Assembly: GCA_947683425.1 (NCBI GenBank)
Contig: CANTUQ010000298.1
Location: forward strand, 62,001-126,000
Direction: 5' to 3'
Source of the DNA: Excoecaria cochinchinensis
Taxonomy: Eukaryota; Streptophyta; Magnoliopsida; Malpighiales; Euphorbiaceae
DNA: 64,000 nucleotides
Made by a program: the position numbers and the translations under genes
The notes under the pieces: generated by a model
The model's input: the letters and a program-made list of their open reading frames with translations, nothing else
The model's database searches: none
What the model was told of the DNA's origin: nothing
Part shown: in pieces, positions 49,485-61,300 of the stretch
Layout of the letters: every line of letters starts with the position of its first letter
Numbering within the stretch: the first letter of the stretch is position 1

Positions 49485-50892
49485 GGATCCAAAATTTCAC
49501 CAGTTTTGGCGATTTCTCGATTTCGGCGATTTCCCCTAGTATAATGCCTTCAGAAGCCCGTAAAAATTCGTCAGGTCACGAGGAAGCCAATCCTCGGCGC
49601 ATTGTGACCGGCAGGCTCCCAGTAGCTATTCCGATCAGGTTTTCCTGAATTATTCGACCCGGATCCAAAATTTCACCAGTTTTGGCGATTTCTCGATTTC
49701 GGCGATTTCCCCTAGTATAATGCCTTCAGAAGCCCGTAAAAATTCGTCAGGTCACGACGAAGCCAATCCTCGACGCATTGTGACCGGCAGGCTCCCAGTA
49801 ACTATTCCGATCAGGTTTTCCTGAATTATTCGACCCGGATCCAAAATTTCACCAGTTTTGGCGATTTCTCGATTTCGGCGACTTCCCCTAGTATAATGCC
49901 TTCAGAAGCCCGTAAAAATTCGTCAGGTCACGACGAAGCCAATCCTCGACGCATTGTGACCGGCAGGCTCCCAGTAGCTATTCCGATCAGGTTTTCCTGA
50001 ATTATTCGACCCGGATCCAAAATTTCACCACTTTTGGCGATTTCTCGATTTCGGCGATTTCCCCTAGTATAATGCCTTCAGAAGCCCGTAAAAATTCGTC
50101 AGATCACGACGAAGCCAATCCTCGACGCATTGTGACCGGCAGGCTCCCAGTAGCTATTCCGATCAGGTTTTCCTGAATTATTCGACCCGGATCCAAAATT
50201 TCACCACTTTTGGCGATTTCTCGATTTCGGCGATTTCCCCTAGTATAATGCCTTCAGAAGCCCGTAAAAATTCGTCAGATCATGACGAAGCCAATCCTCG
50301 ACGCATTATGACCGGCAGGCTCCCAGTAGCTATTCCGATCAGGTTTTCCTGAATTATTCGACCCGGATCCAAAATTTCACCACTTTTGGCGATTTCTCGA
50401 TTTCGGTGATTTCCCCTAGTATAATGCCTTCAGAAGCCCGTAAAAATTCGTCAGATCACGACGAAGCCAATCCTCGACGCGTTGTGACCGGCAGGCTCCC
50501 AGTAGCTATTCCGATCAGGTTTTCCTGAATTATTCGACCCGGATCCAAAATTTCACCACTTTTGGCGATTTCTCGATTTCGGCGATTTCCCCTAGTATAA
50601 TGCCTTCAGAAGCCCGTAAAAATTCGCCAGATCACGACGAAGCCAATCCTCGACGCATTGTGACCGGCAGGCTCCCAGTAGCTATTCCGATCAGGTTTTC
50701 CTGAATTATTCGACCCGGATCCAAAATTTCACCACTTTTGGCGATTTCTCGATTTCGGCGATTTCCCCTAGTATAATGCCTTCAGAAGCCCGTAAAAATT
50801 CGCCAGATCACGACGAAGCCAATCCTCGACGCATTGTGACCGGCAGGCTCCCAGTAGCTATTCCGATCAGGTTTTCCTGAATTATTCGACCC
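49485..50892. repeat. Block B with six monomers deleted (1408 bp)
   Basis: It holds monomers 1-3 then 10-14 of block B. Monomers 4-9 (1056 bp) are absent: TTTCGCC, CATTTTTGG, CCCCAAGG, GGTCCCGAC and TCTCCAC do not occur here, while CATTATGACC (50306), GCGTTGTG and the two CGCCAGATC monomers follow in order. Confidence 0.94.
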
Positions 50893-53356
50893 GGATCCAA
50901 AATTTCACCAGTTTTGGCGATTTCTCGATTTCGGCGATTTCCCCTAGTATAATGCCTTCAGAAGCCCGTAAAAATTCGTCAGGTCACGAGGAAGCCAATC
51001 CTCGGCGCATTGTGACCGGCAGGCTCCCAGTAGCTATTCCGATCAGGTTTTCCTGAATTATTCGACCCGGATCCAAAATTTCACCAGTTTTGGCGATTTC
51101 TCGATTTCGGCGATTTCCCCTAGTATAATGCCTTCAGAAGCCCGTAAAAATTCGTCAGGTCACGACGAAGCCAATCCTCGACGCATTGTGACCGGCAGGC
51201 TCCCAGTAACTATTCCGATCAGGTTTTCCTGAATTATTCGACCCGGATCCAAAATTTCACCAGTTTTGGCGATTTCTCGATTTCGGCGACTTCCCCTAGT
51301 ATAATGCCTTCAGAAGCCCGTAAAAATTCGTCAGGTCACGACGAAGCCAATCCTCGACGCATTGTGACCGGCAGGCTCCCAGTAGCTATTCCGATCAGGT
51401 TTTCCTGAATTATTCGACCCGGATCCAAAATTTCACCACTTTTGGCGATTTCTCGATTTCGGCGATTTCGCCTAGTATAATGCCTTCAGAAGCCCGTAAA
51501 AATTCGTCAGGTCACGACGAAGCCAATCCTCGACGCATTGTGACCGGCAGGCTCCCAGTAGCTATTCCGATCAGGTTTTCCTGAATTATTCGACCCGGAT
51601 CCAAAATTTCACCATTTTTGGCGATTTCTCGATTTCGGCGATTTCCCCTAGTATAATGCCTTCAGAAGCCCGTAAAAATTCGTCAGGTCACGACGAAGCC
51701 AATCCTCGACGCATTGTGACCGGCAGGCTCCCAGTAGCTATTCCGATCAGGTTTTCCTGAATTATTCGACCCGGATCCAAAATTTCACCAGTTTTGGCGA
51801 TTTCTCGATTTCGGCGATTTCCCCAAGGATAATGCCTTCAGAAGCCCGTAAATATTCGTCAGGTCACGACGAAGCCAATCCTCGACGCATTGTGACCGGC
51901 AGGCTCCCAGTAGCTATTCCGATCAGGTTTTCCTGAATTATTCGACCCGGATCCAAAATTTCACCACTTTTGGCGATTTCTCGATTTCGGCGATTTCCCC
52001 TAGTATAATGCCTTCAGAAGCCCGTAAAAATTCGTCAGGTCCCGACGAAGCCAGTCCTCGACGCATTGTGACCGGCAGGCTCCCAGTATCTATTCCGATC
52101 AGGTTTTCCTGAATTATTCGACCCGGATCCAAAATTTCTCCACTTTTGGCGATTTCTCGATTTCGGCGACTTCCCCTAGTATAATGCCTTCAGAAGCCCG
52201 TAAAAATTCGTCAGGTCACGACGAAGCCAATCCTCGATGCATTGTGACCGGCAGGCTCCCAGTAGCTATTCCGATCAGGTTTTCCTGAATTATTCGACCC
52301 GGATCCAAAATTTCACCACTTTTGGCGATTTCTCGATTTCGGCGATTTCCCCTAGTATAATGCCTTCAGAAGCCCGTAAAAATTCGTCAGATCACGACGA
52401 AGCCAATCCTCGACGCATTGTGACCGGCAGGCTCCCAGTAGCTATTCCGATCAGGTTTTCCTGAATTATTCGACCCGGATCCAAAATTTCACCACTTTTG
52501 GCGATTTCTCGATTTCGGCGATTTCCCCTAGTATAATGCCTTCAGAAGCCCGTAAAAATTCGTCAGATCACGACGAAGCCAATCCTCGACGCATTGTGAC
52601 CGGCAGGCTCCCAGTAGCTATTCCGATCAGGTTTTCCTGAATTATTCGACCCGGATCCAAAATTTCACCACTTTTGGCGATTTCTCGATTTCGGCGATTT
52701 CCCCTAGTATAATGCCTTCAGAAGCCCGTAAAAATTCGTCAGATCATGACGAAGCCAATCCTCGACGCATTATGACCGGCAGGCTCCCAGTAGCTATTCC
52801 GATCAGGTTTTCCTGAATTATTCGACCCGGATCCAAAATTTCACCACTTTTGGCGATTTCTCGATTTCGGTGATTTCCCCTAGTATAATGCCTTCAGAAG
52901 CCCGTAAAAATTCGTCAGATCACGACGAAGCCAATCCTCGACGCGTTGTGACCGGCAGGCTCCCAGTAGCTATTCCGATCAGGTTTTCCTGAATTATTCG
53001 ACCCGGATCCAAAATTTCACCACTTTTGGCGATTTCTCGATTTCGGCGATTTCCCCTAGTATAATGCCTTCAGAAGCCCGTAAAAATTCGCCAGATCACG
53101 ACGAAGCCAATCCTCGACGCATTGTGACCGGCAGGCTCCCAGTAGCTATTCCGATCAGGTTTTCCTGAATTATTCGACCCGGATCCAAAATTTCACCACT
53201 TTTGGCGATTTCTCGATTTCGGCGATTTCCCCTAGTATAATGCCTTCAGAAGCCCGTAAAAATTCGCCAGATCACGACGAAGCCAATCCTCGACGCATTG
53301 TGACCGGCAGGCTCCCAGTAGCTATTCCGATCAGGTTTTCCTGAATTATTGGATCC
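50893..53356. repeat. 14-monomer block B, full copy 2 (2464 bp)
   Basis: It repeats all markers of the first full copy at exactly 3872 bp (for example GAGGAAG 47116/50988 and CATTATGACC 48898/52770). The homology stops at 53351, where the next monomer begins differently. Confidence 0.94.
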
Positions 53357-55996
53357 GGATCAAAAATTTCACCACTTTTGGCGATTTCTCGATTTCGGCG
53401 ATTTCCCCTAGTATAATGCCTTCAGAAGCCCGTAAAAATTCGTCAGATCACGACGAAGCCAATCCTCGACGCATTGTGACCGGCAGGCTCCCAGTAGCTA
53501 TTCCGATCAGGTTTTCCTGAATTATTCGACCCGGATCCAAAATTTCACCACTTTTGGCGATTTCTCGATTTCGGCGATTTCCCCTAGTATAATGCCTTCA
53601 GAAGCCCGTAAAAATTCGTCAGCTCACGACGAAGCCAATCCTCGACGCATTGTGACCGGCAGGCTCCCAGTAGCTATTCCGATCAGGTTTTCCTGAATTA
53701 TTCGACCCGGATCCAAAATTTCACCACTTTTGGCGATTTCTCGATTTCGGCGATTTCCCCTAGTATAATGCCTTCAGAAGCCCGTAAAAATTCGCCAGAT
53801 CACGACGAAGCCAATCCTCGACACATTGTGACCGGCAGGCTCCCAGTAGCTATTCCGATCAGGTTTTCCTGAATTATTCGACCCGGATCCAAAATTTCAT
53901 CACTTTTGGCGATTTCTCGATTTCGGCGATTTCCCCTAGTATAATGCGTTCAGAAGCCCGTAAAAATTCGCCAGTTCACGACGAAGCCAATCCTCGACGC
54001 ATTGTGACCGGCAGGCTCCCAGTAGCTATTCCGATCAGGTTTTCCTGAATTATTCGACCCGGATCCAAAATTTCACCACTTTTGGCGATTTCTCGATTTC
54101 GGCGATTTCCCCTAGTATAATGCCTTCAGAGGCCCGTAAAAATTCGTCAGATCACGACGAAGCCAATCCTCGACGCATTGTGACCGGCAGGCTCCCAGTA
54201 GCTATTCCGATCAGGTTTTCCTGAATTATTCGACCCGGATCCAAAATTTCACCACTTTTGGCGATTTCTCGATTTCGGCGATTTCCCCTAGTATAATGCC
54301 TTCAGAAGCCCGTAAAAATTCGTCAGATCACGACGAAGCCAATCCTCGACGCATTGTGACCGGCAGGCTCCCAGTAGCTATTCCGATCAGGTTTTCCTGA
54401 ATTATTCAACCCGGATCCAAAATTTCACCACTTTTGGCGATTTCTCGATTTCGGCGATTTCCCCTAGTATAATGCCTTCAGAAGCCCGTAAAAATTCGTC
54501 AGATCACGACGAAGCCAATCCTCGAGGCATTGTGACCGGCAGGCTCCCAGTAGCTATTCCGATCAGGTTTTCCTGAATTATTCGACCCGGATCCAAAATT
54601 TCACCACTTTTGGCGATTTCTCGATTTCGGCGATTTTCCCTAGTATAATGCCTTCAGAAGCCCGTAAAAATTCGTCAGATCACTACTAAGCCAATCCTCG
54701 ACGCGTTGTGACCGGCAGGCTCCCAGTAGCTATTCCGATCAGGTTTTCCTGAATTATTCGACCCGGATCCAAAATTTCACCACTTTTGGCGATTTCTCGA
54801 TTTCGGCGATTTCCCCTAGTATAATGCCTTCAGAAGCCCGTAAAAATTCGTCAGATCACGACGAAGCCAATCCTCGACGCATTGTGACCGGCAGGCTCCC
54901 AGTAGCTATTCCGATCAAGTTTTCCTGAGTTATTCGACCCGGATCCAAAATTTCACCACTTTTGGCGATTTCTCGATTTCGGCGATTTACCCTAGTATAA
55001 TGCCTTCAGAAGCCCGTAAAAATTCGCCAGGTCACGACGAAGCCAATCCTCGACGCATTGTGACCGGCAGGCTCCCAGTAGCTATTCCGATCAGGTTTTC
55101 CTGAATTATTCGACCCGGATCCAAAATTTCACCACTTTTGGCCATTTCTCGATTTCGGCGATTTCCCCTAGTATAATGCCTTCAGAAGCCCGTAAAAATT
55201 CGTCAGGTCACGACGAAGCCAATCCTCGATGCATTGTGACCGGCAGGCTCCCAGTAGCTATTCCGATCAGGTTTTCCTGAATTATTCGACCCGGATCCAA
55301 AATTTCACCACTTTTGGCGATTTCTCGATTTCGGCGATTTCCCCTAGTATAATGCCTTCAGAAGCCCGTAAAAATTCGTCAGGTCACGACGAAGCCAATC
55401 CTCGACGCATTGTGACCGGCAGGCTCCCAGTAGCTATTCCGATCAGGTTTTCCTGAATTATTCGACCCGGATCCAAAATTTCACCACTTTTGGCGATTTC
55501 TCGATTTCGGCGATTTCCCCTAGTATAATGCCTTCAGAGGCCCGTAAAAATTCGCCAGATCACGACGAAGCCAATCCTCGACGCATTGTGACCGACAGGC
55601 TCCCAGTAGCTATTCCGATCAGGTTTTCCTGAATTATTCGACCCGGATCCAAAATTTCACCACTTTTGGCGATTTCTCGATTTCGGCGATTTCCCCTAGT
55701 ATAATGCCTTCAGAAGCCCGTAAAAATTCGTCAGATCACGACGAAGCCAATCCTCGACGCATTGTGACCGGCAGGCTCCCAGTAGCTATTCCGATCAGGT
55801 TTTTCTGAATTATTCGACCCGGATCCAAAATTTCACCACTTTTGGCGATTTCTCGATTTCGGCGATTTCCCCTAGTATAATGCCTTCAGAAGCCCGTAAA
55901 AGTTCGTCAGGTCACGACGAAGCCAATCCTCGACGCATTGTGACCGGCAGGCTCCCAGTAGCTATTCCGATCAGGTTTTCCTGAATTATTCGACCC

Positions 55997-56155
55997 GGAT
56001 CCAAAATTTCACCACTTTTGGCGATTTCCCCTATTATAATGCCTTCAGAAGCCCGTAAAAATTCGTCAGATCACGACGAAGCCAATCCTCGACGCATTGT
56101 GACCGGCAGGCTCCCAGTAGCTATTCCGATCAGGTTTTCCTGAATTATTCGACCC
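55997..56155. repeat. 159-bp monomer
   Basis: The 17-bp microrepeat deletion, with CCCCTATTATA. It is linked to the GTAAAAGTTCG variant in the monomer before it. Confidence 0.93.
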
Positions 56156-56507
56156 GGATCCAAAATTTCACCACTTTTGGCGATTTCTCGATTTCGGCGA
56201 TTTCCCCTAGTATAATGCCTTCAGAAGCCTGTAAAAATTCGTCAGATCACGACGAAGCCAATCCTCGACGCATTGTGACCGGCAGGCTCCCAGTAGCTAT
56301 TCCGATCAGGTTTTTCTGAATTATTCGACCCGGATCCAAAATTTCACCACTTTTGGCGATTTCTCGATTTCGGCGATTTCCCCTAGTATAATGCCTTCAG
56401 AAGCCCGTAAAAGTTCGTCAGGTCACGACGAAGCCAATCCTCGACGCATTGTGACCGGCAGGCTCCCAGTAGCTATTCCGATCAGGTTTTCCTGAATTAT
56501 TCGACCC

Positions 56508-56666
56508 GGATCCAAAATTTCACCACTTTCGGCGATTTCCCCTAGTATAATGCCTTCAGAAGCCCGCAAAAATTCGTCAGGTCACGACGAAGCCAATCCT
56601 CGACGCATTGTGACCGGCAGGCTCCCAGTAGCTATTCCGATCAGGTTTTCCTGAATTATTCGACCC
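56508..56666. repeat. 159-bp monomer
   Basis: It lies 511 bp after the one at 55997 (159 + 176 + 176), and GTAAAAGTTCG again precedes it. That suggests a three-monomer duplication. The T-to-C change in CACTTTCGG is private. Confidence 0.93.
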
Positions 56667-58200
56667 GGATCCAAAATTTCACCACTTTTGGCGATTTCTC
56701 GATTTCGGCGATTTCCCCTAGTATAATGCCTTCAGAAGCCCGCAAAAATTCGTCAGGTCACGACGAAGCCAATCCTCGAGGCATTGTGACCGGCAGGCTC
56801 CCAGTAGCTATTCCGATCAGGTTTTCCTGAATTATTCGACCCGGATCCAAAATTTCACCACTTTTGGCGATTTTTCGATTTCGGCGATTTCCCCTAGTAT
56901 AATGCCTTCAGAAGCCCGCAAAAATTCGTCAGGTCACGACGAAGCCAATCCTCGACGCATTGTGACCGGCAGGCTCCCAGTAGCTATTCCGATCAGGTTT
57001 TCCTGAATTATTCGACCCGGATCCAAAATTTCACCACTTTTGGCGATTTCTCGATTTCGGCGATTTCCCCTAGTATAATGCCTTCAGAAGCCCGCAAAAA
57101 TTCGTCAGGTCACGACGAAGCCAATCCTTGACGCATTGTGACCGGCAGGCTCCCAGTAGCTATTCCGATCAGGTTTTCCTGAATTATTCGACCCGGATCC
57201 AAAATTTCATCACTTTTGGCGATTTCTCGATTTCGGCGATTTCCCCTAGTATAATGCCTTCAGAAGCCCGCAAAAATTCGTCAGGTCACGACGAAGCCAA
57301 TCCTCGACGCATTGTGACCGGCAGGCTCCCTGTAGCTATTCCGATCAGGTTTTCCTGAATTATTCGACCCGGATCCAAAATTTCACCACTTTTGGCGATT
57401 TCTCGATTTCGGCGATTTCCCCTAGTATAATGCCTTCAGAAGCCCGCAAAAATTCGTCAGGTCACGACGAAGCCAATCCTCGACGCATTGTGACCGGCAG
57501 GCTCCCAGTAGCTATTCCGATCAGGTTTTCCTGAATTATTCGACCCGGATCCAAGATTTCACCACTTTTGGCGATTTCTCGATTTCGGCGATTTCCCCTA
57601 GTATAATGCCTTCAGAAGCCCGCAAAAATTCGTCAGGTCACGACGAAGCCAATCCTCGACGCATTGTGACCGGCAGGCTCCCAATAGCTATTCCGATCAG
57701 GTTTTCCTGAATTATTCGACCCGGATCCAAAATTTCACCACTTTTGGCGATTTCGGCGATTTCCCCTAGTATAATGCCTTCAGAAGCCCGCAAAAATTCG
57801 TCAGGTCACGACGAAGCCAATCCTCGACGCATTGTGACCGGCAGGCTCCCAGTAGCTATTCCGATCAGGTTTTCCTGAATTATTCCACCCGGATCCAAGA
57901 TTTCACCACTTTTGGCGATTTCTCGATTTCGGTGATTTCCACTAGTATAATGCCTTCAGAAGCCCGCAAAAATTCGTCAGGTCACGACGAAGCCAATCCT
58001 CGACGCATTGTGACCGGCAGGCTCCCAGTAGCTATTCCGATCAGGTTTTCCTGAATTATTCGACCCGGATCCAAGATTTCACCACTTTTGGCGATTTCTC
58101 GATTTCGGCGATTTCCCCTAGTATAATGCCTTCAGAAGCCCGCAAAAATTCGTCAGGTCACGACGAAGCCAATCCTCGACGCATTGTGACCGGCAGGCTC
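56667..58200. repeat. Island of left-half GCAAAAATTC monomers
   Basis: Monomers return to GCAAAAATTCGTCAGGTCAC, including one short copy near 57.75 kb, the only one seen right of 31 kb. Several copies carry CCAAGATTTC, a local marker. Flanking monomers on both sides are GTAAAAATTC type. Confidence 0.88.
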
Positions 58201-61200
58201 CCAGTAGCTATTCCGATCAGATTTTCCTGAATTATTCGACCCGGATCAAAGATTTCACCACTTTTGGCGATTTCTCGATTTCGGCGATTTCCCCTAGTAT
58301 AATGCCTTCAGAAGCCCGTAAAAATTCGTCAGATCACGACGAAGCCAATCCTCGACGCATTGTGACCGGCAGGCTCCCAGTAGCTATTCCGATCAGGTTT
58401 TCCTGAATTATTCGACCCGGATCCAAAATTTCACCACTTTTTGCGATTTCTCGATTTCGGCGATTTCCCCTAGTATAATGCCTTCAGAAGCCCGTAAAAA
58501 TTCGTCAGGTCACGACGAAGCCAATCCTCGACGCATTGTGACCGGCAGGCTCCCAGTAGCTATTCCGATCAGGTTTTCCTGAATTATTCGACCCGGATCC
58601 AAAATTTCACCACTTTTGGCGATTTCTCGATTTCGGCGATTTCCCCTAGTATAATGCCTTCAGAAGCCCGTAAAAATTCGTCAGTTCACGACGAAGCCAA
58701 TCCTCGACGCATTGTGACCGACAGGCTCCCAGTAGCTATTCCGATCAGGATTTCCGGAATTATTCGACCCGGATCCAAAATTTCACCACTTTTGGCGATT
58801 TCTCGATTTCGGCGATTTCCCCTAGTATAATGACTTCAGAAGCCCGTAAAAGTTCGTCAGATCACGTCGAAGCCAATCCTCGACGCATTGTGACCGGCAG
58901 GCTCCCAGTAGCTATTCCGATCAGGTTTTCCTGAATTATTCGACCCGGATCCGAATTTAACCACTTTTGGCGATTTCTCGATTTCGGCGATTTCCCCTAG
59001 TATAATGCCTTCAGAAGCCCGTAAAAATTCGTCAGGTCACGACGAATCCAATCCTCGACGCATTGTGACCGGCAGGCTCCCAGTAGCTATTCCGATCAGG
59101 TTTTCCTGAATTATTCGACCCGGATCCGAATTTAACCACTTTTGGCGATTTCTCGATTTCGGCGATTTCCCCTAGTATAATGCCTTCAGAAGCCCGTAAA
59201 AATTCGTCAGATCACGACGAAGCCAATCCTCGACGCATTGTGACCGGCAGGCTCCCAGTAGCTATTCCGATCAGGTTTTCCTGAATTATTCGACCCGGAT
59301 CCAAAATTTCACCACTTTTGGCGATTTCTCGATTTCGGCGATTTCCCCTAGTATAATGACTTCAGAAGCCCGTAAAAATTCGTCAGATCACGACGAAGCC
59401 AATCCTCGACTTATTGTGACCGGCAGGCTCCCAGTAGCTATTCCGATCAGGTTTTCCTAAATTATTCGACCCGGATCCAAAATTTCACCACTTTTGGCGA
59501 TTTCTCGATTTCGGCGATTTTCCCTAGTATAATGCCTTCAGAAGCCCGTAAAAATTCGTTAGATCACGACGAAGCCAATCCTCGACGCATTGTGACCGGC
59601 AGGCTCCCAGTAGCTATTCCGATCAGGTTTTCCTGAATTATTCGACCCGGATCCAAAATTTCACCACTTTTGGCGATTTCTCGATTTCGGCGATTTCCCC
59701 TAGTATAATGACTTCAAAAGCCCGTAAAAATTCGTCAGATCACGACGAAGCCAATCCTCGACTTATTGTGACCGGCAGGCTCCCAGTAGCTATTCCGATC
59801 AGGTTTTCCTGAATTATTCGACCCGGATCCAAAATTTCACCACTTTTGGCGATTTCTCGATTTCGGCGATTTCCCCTAGTATAATGCCTTCAGAAGCCCG
59901 TAAAAATTCGTCAGATCACGACGAAGCCAATCCTCGACGCATTGTGACCGGCAGGCTCCCAGTAGCTATTCCGATCAGGTTTTCCTGAATTATTCGACCT
60001 GGATCCAAAATTTCACAACTTTTTTAGCGATTTCTCGATTTCGGCGATTTCCCCTAGTATAATGCCTTCAGAAGCCCGTAAAAATTCGTCAGATCACGAC
60101 GAAGCCAATCCTCGACGCATTGTGACCGGCAGGCTCCCAGTAGCTATTCCGATCAGTTTTCCTGAATTATTCGACCCGGATCCAAAATTTCACCACTTTT
60201 TTAGCGATTTCTCGATTTCGGCGATTGCCCCTAGTATAATGCCTTCAGAAGCCCGTAAAAATTCGTCAGATCACGACGAAGCCAATCCTCGACGCATTGT
60301 GACCGGCAGGCTCCCAGTAGCTATTCCGATCAGGTTTTCCTGAATTATTCGACCCGGATCCAAAATTTCACCACTTTTGGCGATATCTCGATTTCGGCGA
60401 TTTCCCCTAGTATAATGCCTTCAGAAGCCCGTAAAAATTCGTCAGATCACGACGAAGCCAATCCTCGACGCATTGTGACCGGCAGGCTCCCAGTAGCTAT
60501 TCCGATCAGGTTTTCCTGAATTATTCGACCCGGATCCAAAATTTCACCACTTTTGGCGATTTCTCGATTTCGGCGATTTCCCCTAGTATAATGCCTTCAG
60601 AAGCCCGTAAAAATTCGTCAGGTCACGACGAAGCCAATCCTCGACGCATTGTGACCGGCAGGCTCCCAGTAGCTATTCCGATCAGGTTTTCCTGAATTAT
60701 TCGACCCGGATCAAAAATTTCACCACTTTTGGCGATTTCTCGATTTCGGCGATTTCCCCTAGTATAATGCCTTCAGAAGCCCGTAAAAATTCGTCAGTTC
60801 ACGACGAAGCCAATCCTCGACGCATTGTGACCGGCAGGCTCCCAGTAGCTATTCCGATCAGGTTTTCCGGAATTTTTCGACCCGGATCCAAAATTTCACC
60901 ACTTTTGGCGATTTCTCGATTTCGGCGATTTCCCCTAGTATAATGAATTCAGAAGCCCGTAAAAGTTCGTCAGATCACGTCGAAGCCAATCCTCGACGCA
61001 TTGTGACCGGCAGGCTCCCAGTAGCTATTCCGATCAGGTTTTCCTGAATTATTCGACCCGGATCCAAAATTTCACCACTTTTGGCGATTTCTCGATTTCG
61101 GCGATTTCCCCTAGTATAATGCCTTCAGAAGCCCGCAAAAATTCGTCAGGTCACGACGAAGCCAATCCTCGACGCATTGTGACCGGCAGGCTCCCAGTAG

Positions 61201-61300
61201 CTATTCCGATCAGGTTTTCCTGAATTATTCGACCCGGATCCAAAATTTCACCACTTTTGGCGATTTCTCGATTTCGGCGATTTCCCCTAGTATAATGCCT
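58201..61300. repeat. CAGATCAC and GGATCCGAATTT mixed block
   Basis: GTAAAAATTC monomers with CAGATCAC, two copies with GGATCCGAATTTAACC (one base shorter, near 58.95 and 59.13 kb), and a two-monomer repeat marked by GACTTATTG at 59411 and 59763 (352 bp). Two GCAAAAATTC-type copies lie near 61.1-61.3 kb. No other element is present. Confidence 0.85.
60001..60355. repeat. Two monomers with an expanded T-tract (177 and 178 bp)
   Basis: Both read CTTTTTTAGCG where others have CTTTTGGCG, a net gain of two bases. The first also lost one base in GATCAGTTTTCC. They lie side by side, so one probably copied from the other. Confidence 0.92.

Larger units (their letters stand above)
53357..56666. repeat. 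CAGATCAC-type monomers, with two 159-bp copies
   Basis: Mostly 176-bp GTAAAAATTC monomers with CAGATCAC or CGCCAGATC, and some GGTCAC copies. The first junction reads TTGGATCCGGATCA, so the BamHI site is shifted by six bases. The 159-bp monomers start at 55997 and 56508 and differ: the first has CCCCTATTATA, the second CACTTTCGG. Confidence 0.88.
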
